DNA of 64,000 nucleotides, taken from assembly GCF_009829325.1 (NCBI RefSeq), contig NZ_VUOS01000021.1, forward strand, positions 62,001 through 126,000, read 5' to 3'. Below are positions 1-9,364 of this stretch, one piece after another. Position 1 is the first letter of the stretch. Each line of letters begins with the position of its first letter. This stretch comes from Nocardia sp. CY41 (GTDB taxonomy: Bacteria; Actinomycetota; Actinomycetes; Mycobacteriales; Mycobacteriaceae). The position numbers and the translations under genes were made by a program. The notes beneath the pieces were generated by a model that worked only from the letters and a program-made list of their open reading frames with translations, did not search any database and was not told the origin of the DNA.

Positions 1-878
1 TTGCGCCTGCGCTGCATCTCGTCCAGCAGGCTGTCCAGCGGTTTGGAGTCGGGCATGAACACCGCGGGCCGCATCACCTCGCGCACTCGCACCTTGCGGC
101 TGCGCTCGGTGAACGGCACGAGATCCTTCAGATAGACCACGCCGAGGATGTCGTCGACGTTCTCGCCGATCACCGGGATCCGCGAATGCCCGGAGCGCAC
201 TGCCAGCGACATCGCCTGCGCCGCGGTCTTGTCCGCTTCGATCCAGACCATCTCCGTGCGCGGCACCATCACCGCGCGCGCCGGTGTGTCGCCTAGTTCG
301 AAGACCGACTGGATCATGCGCCGCTCGTCGTCGGCGACCACCCCACGCTCACCGGCCATCTCGACCACCTCGCGCAACTCGATCTCGGAAGCGAAGGGGC
401 CGTTGCGAAAACCCTTACCCGGAGTGATCGCGTTACCGATGAGGATCAGCAGCCTGCTCAGCGGGCCGAGCAGCGCTCCGATGAACTGCAGCGGCAACGC
501 CGCGGCCAGCGAGATGGAGTACGCGTGCTGCCTGCCCAGCGTGCGCGGGCCGACCCCGATCACCACGTAGGACACCAGCACCATCACCAGCGCGGTGATC
601 AGCAGCGCCCAGTTCTTCCCCCAGACCGTCATCAGTCCTGCCGCGAGCAGCACCGTGGCGCCGATCTCGCACAGGATGCGCAGCAGCACCATGAGATTCA
701 CGTAGCGCGCCCGGTCGTCGACGACCCGGCTCAGCCGCACGGCGCCGGGCCGGTCGGCGCGCACCAAGTCGTCCACCCGGGCGGGCGAGATCGTGTTCAG
801 GGCGGAATCGACGCCGGCGAAAACCCCACCCACGAAGATGAGCAGGACCGCCAGCAGAACGAGGGTCAGTGAATTCAC
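1..878 (-). CDS. CNNM/hemolysin C-like membrane protein with CBS domains (3' end outside window)
   Basis: Reads from a GTG at 876-878 leftward off the window edge; 292 codons are present. The N-terminus has a DUF21-type transmembrane module: a hydrophobic segment at residues 4-24 and further ones near 62-85, 95-115 and 130-155. A CBS region starts near residue 215 (VPRTEM, then HSRIPVIGENVDDILGVV). Family members are divalent-cation (Mg2+/Co2+) transport or efflux proteins of the cytoplasmic membrane. The start overlaps the ybeY stop by GTGA, so the two are translationally coupled. In mycobacteria the same order phoH-ybeY-CNNM-era is known. The C-terminal part cannot be judged. Confidence 0.9.
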   Translation of the reverse strand, partial: MNSLTLVLLAVLLIFVGGVFAGVDSALNTISPARVDDLVRADRPGAVRLSRVVDDRARYVNLMVLLRILCEIGATVLLAAGLMTVWGKNWALLITALVMVLVSYVVIGVGPRTLGRQHAYSISLAAALPLQFIGALLGPLSRLLILIGNAITPGKGFRNGPFASEIELREVVEMAGERGVVADDERRMIQSVFELGDTPARAVMVPRTEMVWIEADKTAAQAMSLAVRSGHSRIPVIGENVDDILGVVYLKDLVPFTERSRKVRVREVMRPAVFMPDSKPLDSLLDEMQRRR

Positions 879-1429
879 GCGGGACCCAGGGAGTCACCCG
901 GTGTGGTGAAGCCCGCCTTGCCCAGCAACCGCGCGTCGCGTTCGGCCAGCTCGGCGCGCCGACGAGCCTCCCGCAGGCTCTCGTACCACTCCTCGAGCAG
1001 CCGAGCCTGCAGGGCGAACATCTCCTTCTCCTCCTCCGGCTCGGCGTGGTCGTAGCCGAGCAGGTGCAGGACGCCGTGCACGGTGAGCAAGGCGAGTTCG
1101 TGATCGAGCGAGTGCCCCGCCTTGCGCGCCTGTCCGGCGGCGAACTCCGGGCACAGCACGATGTCGCCGAGCATGGACGGACCGGGTTCGGGACTGTCGG
1201 GCCGCCCGCCCGGCTCGAGCTCGTCCATCGGGAAGGACATGACGTCGGTCGGGCCGGGCAGGTCCATCCAGCGCATGTGCAAGTCGGCCATGGTGTCGAG
1301 ATCGACGAGCACCATCGACAGCTCCGCGGCCGGGTGGACGTCCATCCGGGCGATCACGAACCGCGCGACGCTGACCAGCTCTTCTTCGGGTACGTCGATA
1401 CCCGACTCGTTGGCGATCTCGATGCTCAC
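875..1429 (-). CDS. ybeY: Endoribonuclease YbeY (rRNA maturation factor)
   Basis: A 184-residue protein starting at GTG 1427-1429. The zinc-binding signature HGVLHLLGYDH is complete (H118, H122, H128). YbeY is a single-strand endoribonuclease acting in 16S rRNA 3'-end maturation and ribosome quality control in the cytoplasm. The C-terminal tail after residue 150 is charged and variable, as in other actinobacterial YbeY proteins. It lies 62 bp downstream of the phoH-like gene and overlaps the CNNM gene by four bases, so it is the middle gene of a minus-strand operon. Confidence 0.95.
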   Translation of the reverse strand: MSIEIANESGIDVPEEELVSVARFVIARMDVHPAAELSMVLVDLDTMADLHMRWMDLPGPTDVMSFPMDELEPGGRPDSPEPGPSMLGDIVLCPEFAAGQARKAGHSLDHELALLTVHGVLHLLGYDHAEPEEEKEMFALQARLLEEWYESLREARRRAELAERDARLLGKAGFTTPGDSLGPA

Positions 1430-1491
1430 CCGAACAGCCTACGATCCCCGCGATCGCGTCGGCGGAGCGGAGCCCCGCCCGGCGAGACGAG

Positions 1492-2601
1492 TTATCGCCG
1501 GTCCGACCGGCCGGCCGCGCGGCGCTGCGCCCGATTGCCGCCGTAATGCGGGGCGACCGGCGGCCGCGCTTCGGCTTCGAAGCGGTCGTAGGCGTCGACG
1601 ATGTCCGATACCAGCCGGTGGCGGACCACATCGCTGCTGGTCAGCTCCGCGAAGTGGATGTCATCGATCTCGGTGAGGATCTCGCTGGCGGCGCGCAGAC
1701 CGGACCGCGCGCCGGTCGGCAGATCGACCTGCGTCACGTCACCGGTCACCACGATCTTCGAGCCGAACCCGAGGCGGGTCAGGAACATCTTCATCTGCTC
1801 GGCGGTGGTGTTCTGTGCCTCGTCGAGGATGATGAACGAGTCGTTCAGCGTGCGCCCGCGCATGTAGGCCAGCGGCGCGACCTCGATGACGCCGGCCGCC
1901 ATCAGCTTCGGAATGGCCTCCGGATCCATCATGTCGTGCAGCGCGTCGTACAACGGCCGCAGGTACGGATCGATCTTCTCGTTCAGCGTGCCGGGCAGGA
2001 AGCCGAGCCGCTCCCCCGCCTCGACCGCGGGACGGGTGAGAATGATCCGGTTGACCTGCTTGGATTGCAGCGCCTGGACCGCCTTCGCCATCGCCAGATA
2101 GGTCTTACCGGTACCGGCGGGGCCGATGCCGAACACGATGGTGTTGGCGTCGATCGCGTCGACGTAGCGCTTCTGGTTCAGCGTCTTGGGCCGGATGGTC
2201 TTGCCGCGCCGGGACAGGATGTCCAGGCTGAGCACCTCCGCGGGGGACTCGCTGGAGCCCTCGGTGAGCATCGAGACGGTGTGCCGCACGGCTTCCGGAG
2301 TCACCACGCGGTTGCGGCCGGTGAGCGCGACCAGCTGCTCGATCACCCGCTCGGCGAGCGCGACGTCGGCCGCCTTGCCGGTGAGGGTGACGGAGTTGCC
2401 GCGGACATGGATGTCCGCGTCGAGCAGCGTTTCCAGTTCACGAAGGTTCTGGTCGGCCGAACCGAGGAAGGGGAACACGGATTCTGGAGCGAGTTCGATG
2501 CTCGAGCGCACGGTGCGCGCTGCGGGACCCGAACCGTTGTCGCCGGCGCCGATGCCTGCCGCTGGGGTGGACGGGTCGCCGATCTCGCCTTGTGTTCTCA
2601 A
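1492..2601 (-). CDS. PhoH-like ATPase (PhoH1 type)
   Basis: A 369-residue protein. After a poorly conserved N-terminal 35 residues and a KH-like segment (about 55-100), the PhoH domain contains Walker A GPAGTGKT at 160-167 and Walker B IILDEAQN near residue 263. Length and order match mycobacterial PhoH1. The family couples ATP hydrolysis to RNA unwinding or nuclease functions and clusters with ybeY, as here. The first in-frame start is TTG at 2599-2601 with no convincing ribosome site. A GTG about 30 codons inside (the V of TVRSSIEL) is an alternative, so the exact start is uncertain. Confidence 0.93.
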   Translation of the reverse strand: MRTQGEIGDPSTPAAGIGAGDNGSGPAARTVRSSIELAPESVFPFLGSADQNLRELETLLDADIHVRGNSVTLTGKAADVALAERVIEQLVALTGRNRVVTPEAVRHTVSMLTEGSSESPAEVLSLDILSRRGKTIRPKTLNQKRYVDAIDANTIVFGIGPAGTGKTYLAMAKAVQALQSKQVNRIILTRPAVEAGERLGFLPGTLNEKIDPYLRPLYDALHDMMDPEAIPKLMAAGVIEVAPLAYMRGRTLNDSFIILDEAQNTTAEQMKMFLTRLGFGSKIVVTGDVTQVDLPTGARSGLRAASEILTEIDDIHFAELTSSDVVRHRLVSDIVDAYDRFEAEARPPVAPHYGGNRAQRRAAGRSDRR

Positions 2602-3221
2602 AAGTGGCTATAGCCTGCTTTCCGGTCTCGACTGCTGTATTGAGAAAAGTTTAACGCGCCCCACCGACACCGCCCAGTGAATAAGCCGCGGGCAGAACCC
2701 GCCCTCACGGAATTCCCCCACGCCGCCGCGCCCAATCCTCGGTGAAGTCACGAAAGCGTCGCACCGCGTCCGGTGGCGTCGCCGCGGCGGGCCAGACCAG
2801 CCCGACCGAGCGCGCGGCGCCCGCGTCCGCCGGCGGCCCCGTCACCGGGCCGGACAGCGGCCCCGCCGACAGCGGGTCTTCCTGCGTCGTCGGCGGAGCG
2901 GCCGGGATTCCCTACGCGCGCGCCGGGTGGCTCGGCCTGGTCTGCGGTATCGGATTGCTGCTGGTCATCGCGGCGCTACTGCTGTGGGTGTCGCATCGAG
3001 CGCACCACGGTGCGGCGACAGTGCGTACCGGTAGCGCGCTGGAAACGGCAGCCATCGAGGTTTGAGCCGGTCGCAGCCTCCTGTCGATGACGGCGACTCC
3101 GGCGTCCCGGCGCGGCGGCGAGGTGCGGGTCGTCGTTTGGCATGCGCGGCGCGCCCCCGAGTGCCGGTCGAGCGCAGGACGGATGCGACGCCTCGGCAGA
3201 GACCCGAGAAGAGCTGGTAGT
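2602..3221. other. Intergenic region between phoH-like and rsmE genes
   Basis: About 620 bases separate the phoH-like start from the rsmE stop. Apart from the possible plus-strand membrane protein at 2742-3065, I see no gene. The part next to phoH (about 2605-2660) is AT-richer than its surroundings and is the likely place of the phoH promoter. In M. tuberculosis this same interval holds unrelated accessory genes, so it is a variable spot. Confidence 0.5.
2742..3065 (+). CDS. Possible small single-pass membrane protein, unrecognised
   Basis: A 107-codon frame starting at GTG 2742, antisense in orientation to its neighbours. Residues 1-60 are rich in Ala, Gly, Pro and Ser. Residues about 63-82 form one strongly hydrophobic helix (GLVCGIGLLLVIAALLLWV) followed by a basic and polar tail. 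Third codon positions are almost all G or C, which favours coding, but any open frame in DNA this GC-rich can look so. No ribosome-binding site is visible upstream. I do not recognise a family. Treat as a candidate only. Confidence 0.35.
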   Translation: MKSRKRRTASGGVAAAGQTSPTERAAPASAGGPVTGPDSGPADSGSSCVVGGAAGIPYARAGWLGLVCGIGLLLVIAALLLWVSHRAHHGAATVRTGSALETAAIEV

Positions 3222-3962
3222 TCACCAGCGGGGGGTCAGAGCGCCGAGAGCGCCGAGCGCGACCGCCGCCGCGGTGGAGGTTCGCAGCACCGTCGGACCG
3301 AGCAACGTCACGTCCGCACCCGCCTCGGCCAAGGCGGTGATTTCCGCGTCGTCCAGCCCGCCTTCGGGGCCCACCACGAGCACGATGCGGGTCGCATCGG
3401 CGAAGGGCAGCGTGCTGAAACGGGTGGTACCGGATTCGTGCAGCGCCGCGACGATCGCGCCATCGGCCTTCGCCTCGCGAATCAACTCCAGTACGTCCTT
3501 CGTGCGGTGCAGGTCGGACACGTCCGGGATGTAGGCCCGGCGGGACTGGCGGGCGGCCGAACGGGCAGCTGCCCGCCATTTCTCCACGCCTTTGGCCGCT
3601 TTGCCCTCCCAGCTCGCGACGCAGCGCGCGGCCTGCCACGGCACGACGGCGTCCGCGCCCGCCTCGGTCATCAACTCGACCGCCAACTCCGAGCGATCCG
3701 ACTTCGGCAGCGCCTGCACGACGGTGACCGACGGGGCGGGCGGAGCCGCCAGCACCCGGTTGCGCACGGCCAGATCGAGCCGGTCGCGTTGCGCGGCGAC
3801 GACTTCCGATTCGGCGAGCACGCCGCGTCCATCGGAGAGGGTGATCGGCTCGCCGACCCGGATGCGACGCACGGTGGCTGCGTGCCTGCCCTCCGGGCCG
3901 TCGAGCACCGCGACTGCGCCCGGCTCGGGCACCTCGTCGAGGTAGAAGACCGTCGCGGCCAC
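3222..3962 (-). CDS. rsmE: 16S rRNA (uracil-1498-N3)-methyltransferase RsmE
   Basis: A 246-residue SPOUT-class methyltransferase. An N-terminal PUA-like domain (1-70) precedes the knot domain, with the cofactor-binding VGPEGG at 197-202 and the family motif ARQSRR near 136-142. It methylates U1498 in the decoding region of 16S rRNA. The GTG start (3960-3962) follows the dnaJ stop TAG with no gap, so translation is coupled to dnaJ. The order hrcA-dnaJ-rsmE is the usual one in this phylum. Confidence 0.95.
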   Translation of the reverse strand: MAATVFYLDEVPEPGAVAVLDGPEGRHAATVRRIRVGEPITLSDGRGVLAESEVVAAQRDRLDLAVRNRVLAAPPAPSVTVVQALPKSDRSELAVELMTEAGADAVVPWQAARCVASWEGKAAKGVEKWRAAARSAARQSRRAYIPDVSDLHRTKDVLELIREAKADGAIVAALHESGTTRFSTLPFADATRIVLVVGPEGGLDDAEITALAEAGADVTLLGPTVLRTSTAAAVALGALGALTPRW

Positions 3963-5114
3963 CTAGCGCCCGCTGAACGAGGCGCGCAACCGCGCGAACA
4001 AGCCGCTGTTGTGCTCGGACTGCGCCGACATCACCTCGGCGCGCTCCCGCTCGCGCAACCCTTTGTACTTGCGCAGCAGTTCGGTCTGCTTGCTGTCCAG
4101 CTTGGCCGGGATCACGATGTCCAGGTGCGCGAGCAGGTCGCCGCGCGCGCTGGAGCGCAGCCGCGGCATGCCGTGCCCGCGCAGCACCGAGATCTCGCCT
4201 GGCTGAGTGCCCGCCGGAATGGACAGCTCGGTCGGGCCGTCCAGGATCGTGTCGATCACGACGGTGGTGCCCAGCGCCGCGTCGACCATCGGCACCCGGA
4301 TCGTGCAGTGCAGATCGTCACCGTCGCGGACGAAGACGTCGTGCGGCTGCTCCACGATCTCGACATACAGGTCGCCCGCGTGGCCGCCACCCGGGCCGAC
4401 CTCGCCCTGCGCGGCCAGCCGCACCCGCATGCCGTTCGCGACGCCCGCGGGAATCGGGGCGGCGATCTCGCGGCGCGCCCGCACCCGGCCGTCGCCACCG
4501 CACTTGTGGCAGGGGTCCGGAATGGTCTCGCCCGCGCCGCGGCAGGTGGGACACGGGCGCGAGGTCAGCACCTGACCGAGGAAGGATCGCTGCACGGACT
4601 GCACTTCGCCTGCGCCGCCACAGGTTTCGCAACGCACCGGCTTGGAGTTGCCGTTGGTGCCGGAACCCTGGCAGATGTCGCACAGGATCGCGGTGTCCAC
4701 GGTCAGGTGTTTGGTCACGCCGACCGCGCACTCGGCCAGGCTGAGCCGGGTGCGAATCAGCGAATCGGCGCCGGGCTGGACGCGGCCGCGCGGCTTGCGC
4801 GTACCGGCCGATCCGCTCATGCCGCCGAAGAACGCCTCGAACACGTCGCCGAGCCCGCCGAAGCCCGCGCCGTTGAATCCGGCCCCGCCGCCGCCGGATT
4901 CCAGCGGGTCGCCGCCCATGTCGACGATGCGCCGCTTCTCCGGATCCGACAGCACCTCGTAGGCGGTCGACACTTCCTTGAACTTGGCCTGCGCCGCCTC
5001 GTCGGGGTTGACGTCGGGGTGGAGCTCACGCGCCAGCTTGCGGTAGGCCCGCTTGATCTCCTGGTCGGTCGCGTTCTTCGCGACGCCGAGCAGTCCGTAG
5101 TAGTCCCGTGCCAC
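3963..5114 (-). CDS. dnaJ: Molecular chaperone DnaJ (DnaJ2 type)
   Basis: A 383-residue class I J-protein. The J domain (1-70) has HPD at 32-34. A Gly/Phe linker (about 72-100) is followed by four CxxCxGxG zinc motifs beginning at C145, C162, C188 and C202, then the substrate-binding C-terminal domains. It stimulates the ATPase of DnaK and delivers unfolded clients. The start is GTG at 5112-5114. An AAGGA lies 13 bases upstream, a loose ribosome site. It sits 150 bp downstream of hrcA, so it may have its own promoter as well as read-through from hrcA. Confidence 0.97.
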   Translation of the reverse strand: MARDYYGLLGVAKNATDQEIKRAYRKLARELHPDVNPDEAAQAKFKEVSTAYEVLSDPEKRRIVDMGGDPLESGGGGAGFNGAGFGGLGDVFEAFFGGMSGSAGTRKPRGRVQPGADSLIRTRLSLAECAVGVTKHLTVDTAILCDICQGSGTNGNSKPVRCETCGGAGEVQSVQRSFLGQVLTSRPCPTCRGAGETIPDPCHKCGGDGRVRARREIAAPIPAGVANGMRVRLAAQGEVGPGGGHAGDLYVEIVEQPHDVFVRDGDDLHCTIRVPMVDAALGTTVVIDTILDGPTELSIPAGTQPGEISVLRGHGMPRLRSSARGDLLAHLDIVIPAKLDSKQTELLRKYKGLRERERAEVMSAQSEHNSGLFARLRASFSGR

Positions 5115-5264
5115 TTGAGTTCTCTAGTCCTTGGTCGTTCTCGACAGTGCCGCCGGTGCCCGCGACGCGTGCGAAGCGCGCAGGCAACAGCATTAGTCTT
5201 GTGCACTCAACTTTATCCGGCCGAAGGGTCGAGCGTAGCAGTGGCGTCGCCGGTCGACGTCAGG

Positions 5265-6296
5265 TCAGCGTTCGGCGAGGACCTCGCCGATATATCGGGC
5301 GACGGCCGCGACCGAGGCGATGGTGCCCGGATAGTCCATCCGGGTCGGGCCGAGCACCCCCATACCGCCGAGCACCGCGCCGGCCGCGCCGTAGCCGGTG
5401 GACACCACCGACGTGCCGCGCATCTGCTCGACCTGCGTCTCCTCGCCGATGCGCACCGTGACCGTCCCCGGCTGCTGGGCCGCGGCCAGCAGCTTGAGCA
5501 CGACCACCTGCTCCTCCAGCGCTTCCAGCACCGCGCGCAGCGACCCGGGGAAACCGAAGTCGGCGGCGTTGCGGGTGAGATTGGCGGTGCCGCCGAGCAC
5601 CAATCGCTCCTCGGGGTGTTCCACGAGGGTCTCCACCAGCACCGTCGACACCCGCACCAGCACGTCGCGCAGCCGCACCGGCGCGTGCTCGGGTAGCTCG
5701 GCGACCGCCGCCGAGGCCGTGGCCAGCCGTTTGCCGTCCATCGCACCGCCGAGCATGCCGCGCAGCGCGGCCAGATCCTCGTCATCGATCACCGCGCCGA
5801 GTTCCACCAGACGCTGGTCCACCCGGCCGGTGTCGGTGATCACCACCAGCAGCAGGCGCGCGGGATTCAGCGCGACCACCTCGATGTGCCGCACCGTGGA
5901 CGCCGACACGGTCGGGTACTGCACCACGGCGACCTGCCTGGTCAGCTGTGCCAGCAGGCGCACACCCCGGCGCAGCACGTCGTCGAGATCGACGCCGGAT
6001 TCCAGGAATTCCAGAATCGCCCTGCGCTCCGCCGGCGACAGCGGTTTCACCTCGGAGATCCGGTCCACGAACTGCCGGTAGCCCTTGTCGGTGGGGATGC
6101 GGCCGGAACTCGTGTGCGGCTGCGTGATGTAGCCCTCGGCCTCGAGCACCGCCATGTCGTTGCGCACCGTCGCACTGGAAACACCCAGGTTGTGCCGCTC
6201 GACCAGCGTCTTCGACCCGATCGGCTCCTTGGTCGCGACATAGTCCGCGACGATTGCGCGCAGGACCTCGAAGCGCCGATCCTCGGTGCTCGACAT
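5265..6296 (-). CDS. hrcA: Heat-inducible transcription repressor HrcA
   Basis: A protein of about 343 residues. The N-terminal winged helix (1-75) carries the typical GVSSATVRNDMAVLE and HTSSGRIPTDKGYR sequences, followed by the GAF-like dimerisation and insertion domain. HrcA represses groE or dnaK-type operons by binding CIRCE elements and needs GroEL to fold. I chose the ATG at 6294-6296 because a strong AGGAGG lies eight bases upstream; a GTG three codons earlier overlaps that Shine-Dalgarno and is less likely. No CIRCE sequence was seen upstream, so its targets lie elsewhere. Confidence 0.96.
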   Translation of the reverse strand: MSSTEDRRFEVLRAIVADYVATKEPIGSKTLVERHNLGVSSATVRNDMAVLEAEGYITQPHTSSGRIPTDKGYRQFVDRISEVKPLSPAERRAILEFLESGVDLDDVLRRGVRLLAQLTRQVAVVQYPTVSASTVRHIEVVALNPARLLLVVITDTGRVDQRLVELGAVIDDEDLAALRGMLGGAMDGKRLATASAAVAELPEHAPVRLRDVLVRVSTVLVETLVEHPEERLVLGGTANLTRNAADFGFPGSLRAVLEALEEQVVVLKLLAAAQQPGTVTVRIGEETQVEQMRGTSVVSTGYGAAGAVLGGMGVLGPTRMDYPGTIASVAAVARYIGEVLAER

Positions 6297-6468
6297 CGGC
6301 CGCACCTCCTCGCATTGGTCTCCGGTCGCGCCGTATCCGGCGCCGACGTCCCGTGGCCACCACTGAGCGCAGGCGAATCACGGTTCGTCTGTCGACCACA
6401 GTCTAATTGTCGGTACCCGAATCCCTCGCCCGCTACGCGTGCCCCGCGACACGGGAGCAATGCCGCGC

Positions 6469-7272
6469 TCAGCGCGGGACGGCGGCTTCGATCACGGCGG
6501 CCACGGCGTCGGGCCGGGAGACCAGCGAGGCGTGCGAGGCGTCGATCTCGCTGGTGCGGGCGCCCATGCGCTGGGCCATGAAGCGCTGCGCGGACGGAGG
6601 TATGACTCGGTCGGCGGCCGAGACGAGGTACCAGCTCGGCGTGCCGGACCAGGACGGCGATCCGGAGGGTTCGAGGTTCGCTTTCACGGCGATGGAGTGC
6701 TGGTGGGCGATCATGTCGGCCGCGGTCGCCGGGCCGACGTCCTGGGCGAAGACGGCGTTGAAACTCTCCGGCGCGACATAGCCGTCCAGGTTCTTCCCCG
6801 CGACGCCGGTGACGTCGTCCACGATCTTCACCTGCAGCGCGGGCGGGAGCAGCTGACTGCCGGGGAAGCGGATCGGGTCGAGCGCCTGCTGGGCCACCTC
6901 GCCTTGCACCGGTGCGAAGGCCGCGATGTACACGAGGGATTCGACCTTCGGATCGCGCACGTTGCTGATCACGAAGCCGCCGTAGGAGTGCCCGGCCAGC
7001 ACGACCGGACCGCTGATCGTGTCCAGGGTCCGCTGCACCGCGGCCGCGTCGTAGGCGGGCCCGCGCAACGGATTCTCCGGGGTCACCACGCGGTAGCCGC
7101 GCTCGCGCAGCGCGGCGGCGACGCCGTCCCAGCTGGTCGTGTCGGCGAAGGCGCCGTGTACGAGCACGATGGTGGGCAGCGGCTGCGCCTGCGCGGGTCC
7201 GGCCGACATCGTGGCGGCGAGGGCGAGGGCGAGCGCGGCCACGGCGCGGCGCAAGCAGAGTTTGTTCGTCAT
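6469..7272 (-). CDS. Secreted alpha/beta-fold hydrolase
   Basis: A 267-residue protein starting at ATG 7270-7272. Residues 1-29 form a clear Sec signal peptide ending at an AQA-type cleavage site. The mature part opens with IVLVHGAFADTTSW (oxyanion region), has the nucleophile in GHSYGG (S96), an Asp in SAADRVIPP and a His in DASHASLV, which complete a catalytic triad. It is of the small esterase-like group often annotated as alpha/beta hydrolase with unknown substrate. It lies 14 bases downstream of the chloroperoxidase-like gene, probably as the second gene of an operon. Confidence 0.88.
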   Translation of the reverse strand: MTNKLCLRRAVAALALALAATMSAGPAQAQPLPTIVLVHGAFADTTSWDGVAAALRERGYRVVTPENPLRGPAYDAAAVQRTLDTISGPVVLAGHSYGGFVISNVRDPKVESLVYIAAFAPVQGEVAQQALDPIRFPGSQLLPPALQVKIVDDVTGVAGKNLDGYVAPESFNAVFAQDVGPATAADMIAHQHSIAVKANLEPSGSPSWSGTPSWYLVSAADRVIPPSAQRFMAQRMGARTSEIDASHASLVSRPDAVAAVIEAAVPR

Positions 7273-7286
7273 CGGGTCTCGGCTCC

Positions 7287-8108
7287 TCAGTTCTGTACGA
7301 AGTCCAGCAGATCGGTGTCGAACGCCTTCTCGTAAGGGCCGCACAGGCCGTGCGGCGCGCCGGGATACACCTTCAACCGCGCTCGCGGCAGCAGTTCGGC
7401 CGTCTTGGCGCCCGCCGCGGCCAGCGGCACGATCTGGTCGTCGTCGCCGTGCGCCACCAGCACCGGGATGTCGATGCTCGGCAGCTCGGCGGTGAAATCG
7501 GTCTCGGAGAACGCCTTGACGCAGTCCAGCGCGGCCTTCAGCCCCACCTGCATGCCCATCAGCCAGAAGTGGTCGCGCAGCCCTTGCGAGACCTCGGCAC
7601 CCGCGCGGTTGGCGCCGTAGAACGGGACCGACAGGTCCTTCCAGAACTGCGATCGGTCGGCGGCGACGCCGGCGCGGATGTCGTCGAACGCCTGGATCGG
7701 CGTTCCCTCGGGATTGGCGTCGGTCCGCAGCATCAACGGCGGGACCGCGCCGAGTAGCACCGCCTTGGCGACCCGCGACGTACCGTGCCGGGACAGATAT
7801 CTGGTCACCTCGCCGCCGCCGGTGGAGTGCCCGACCAGAATCACGTCCTTGATGTCCAGCTCGTTCAGCACCGCGGCGAGGTCGTCGGCGTAGTGGTCCA
7901 TGTCGTGCCCGTCCCACACGTCGCCGGAGCGGCCGTGCCCGCGCCGGTCGTGCGCGATGGCGCGGCACCCGTTGCTCGCGACCAGGTTCATCTGGTTGTC
8001 CCAGGCGTCGCCGTTCAGCGGCCAGCCATGGCTGAACACCACGGGGCGTCCCGAACCCCAGTCCGTGTAGTAGATCTCGACGCCATCGGTGGTGGTGATC
8101 GTCGGCAT
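7287..8108 (-). CDS. Alpha/beta hydrolase of the non-haem chloroperoxidase group
   Basis: A 273-residue cytoplasmic enzyme. I chose ATG 8106-8108 because GAAGGGAA lies just upstream and the family begins MPTITTTDG. Motifs: FSHGWPLN oxyanion loop, nucleophile GHSTGGG (S95), acid in HGDDDQIVP and His in APHGLCGP. The family has perhydrolase activity and can act as a cofactor-free haloperoxidase in the presence of an organic acid; the natural substrate is usually unknown. The longer open frame to 8198 has no support. An AraC regulator is transcribed divergently from 8396 and may control it. Confidence 0.9.
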   Translation of the reverse strand: MPTITTTDGVEIYYTDWGSGRPVVFSHGWPLNGDAWDNQMNLVASNGCRAIAHDRRGHGRSGDVWDGHDMDHYADDLAAVLNELDIKDVILVGHSTGGGEVTRYLSRHGTSRVAKAVLLGAVPPLMLRTDANPEGTPIQAFDDIRAGVAADRSQFWKDLSVPFYGANRAGAEVSQGLRDHFWLMGMQVGLKAALDCVKAFSETDFTAELPSIDIPVLVAHGDDDQIVPLAAAGAKTAELLPRARLKVYPGAPHGLCGPYEKAFDTDLLDFVQN

Positions 8109-8395
8109 GGCGGTTCCCTTCGATCCGGAGTGATGGTCGGACTGCGCGTCGCCGGGCGCCGCCGGAGGGTGCTCGCCGAGGCCGTGCCCGAACACCACCG
8201 GACGTACGCGTGGTCACGCCACCGCGCCCCTCCACCGCACCCGGAATCGATCTTGGTCGTCGTTCGACAGCGTAGGACGGGCGGCGTCCGGAAAAACGAC
8301 TCCGCGTGCACGATCTTCGGCTCTGAATGCACGGCCCGATCGGCCGCGCCCGTGCGAGGATTGCCGAATCTGTCTCATTTGCGACGGAGGCTGTG
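8109..8395. promoter_or_regulatory. Divergent promoter region, hydrolase operon and AraC regulator
   Basis: A 287-bp gap between two divergent starts, where both promoters and the AraC-family operator should lie. No repeat was convincing enough to mark as a site. Confidence 0.4.
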
Positions 8396-9361
8396 ATGAC
8401 GGTCGTGTTCGATTCGGACACTGTCGCGCCGCACGAGCGGGCGGCCGCGGTGGCCGCGGCGGTACAGCAGGCATCGGTCCCGTCCCACGTAGTGCTGGAC
8501 GGGCCGGACGAGCGTATTCACGCCGTGTTCGACGTGTGGCGGTTCGGCGAGGCGAGCGTCGTCCGCGCCCGCACCTCGGGCATCCAGCTGATCCGGACGC
8601 CGAAACAAGTGCGCATCTCGCCCGCGCCGGTGCTGGCGATCGCGGTGCAGCAGGCCGGCGACGGACGCTACGAGCAAGGCGGCGTCCAGCGGGTGGTGCG
8701 ACCGGGCGAACTGCACGTCATGGATCTGAACGCGCCCTACGACTTCAGCAGGCGCGGCGAGGGTGCGTCGACCTGCATGCACGTGCCGCTCGATCAGCTC
8801 GGCCTGCCCGCCGAGCTGATCAGCCAGGCCGCCGCCAGAGTGCAGCACAGCCCGCACTACCGGCTGGTGGCCAACCACATCCTCCAGCTGACCGCCGAGG
8901 CCGACGCGCTCAGCGCCGACCCGGCCGCCGCGTTGTCCGGCTGCGCCAGTATCGAGTTGATCAGGGGACTGCTGTTGTCGGCGGGCAGCGACGACGGCAG
9001 CGGCTCCGTAGCGCCCTCCGACCTGTTGCTGTCCCGGCTGCGCGCCTATGTCCGGCGCAACCTGGCCGATCCCGAGTTGGGGCCGGAGCAGATCGCCAAA
9101 GCGCACAACATGTCCGTCCGGCAGCTCTACAAGATCTGCGCGAACGCGGAATACAGCCTCGAACAGTGGATCATCGGCCAGCGGCTGGAGCGGGTCCGGG
9201 GCGATCTGGCCCGGCCGGACCAGAAGCACCGGACGATCGCGATGATCGCGCGCCGCTGGGGTTTTCGCGATCCGTCGCATTTCGCCCGGCGTTTCCGCGC
9301 CGCCTACGGGCTCTCGCCGCGGGAATGGCGCAGGACCGTCCTGGCCGCGAACGAGCCGTAG
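8396..9361 (+). CDS. AraC-family transcriptional regulator
   Basis: A 321-residue regulator. The start ATG 8396 is preceded by GGAGG six bases away; the longer frame from 8327 lacks a ribosome site. Residues about 30-190 form the AraC_binding_2-type sensing domain. Residues about 215-318 form two helix-turn-helix units, with the signature MIARRWGFRDPSHFARRFRAAYGLSPREWR at the C-terminus. It is divergent from the chloroperoxidase/hydrolase pair, which is its likely target. The ligand is unknown. Confidence 0.92.
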   Translation: MTVVFDSDTVAPHERAAAVAAAVQQASVPSHVVLDGPDERIHAVFDVWRFGEASVVRARTSGIQLIRTPKQVRISPAPVLAIAVQQAGDGRYEQGGVQRVVRPGELHVMDLNAPYDFSRRGEGASTCMHVPLDQLGLPAELISQAAARVQHSPHYRLVANHILQLTAEADALSADPAAALSGCASIELIRGLLLSAGSDDGSGSVAPSDLLLSRLRAYVRRNLADPELGPEQIAKAHNMSVRQLYKICANAEYSLEQWIIGQRLERVRGDLARPDQKHRTIAMIARRWGFRDPSHFARRFRAAYGLSPREWRRTVLAANEP

Positions 9362-9364
9362 CGG

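Noticed and set aside
5113..5211. HspR HAIR element upstream of dnaJ (half-sites CTTGAGT and ACTCAA)
   Set aside because: The half-sites are 84 bases apart instead of 7, and one overlaps the dnaJ start; probably coincidence.
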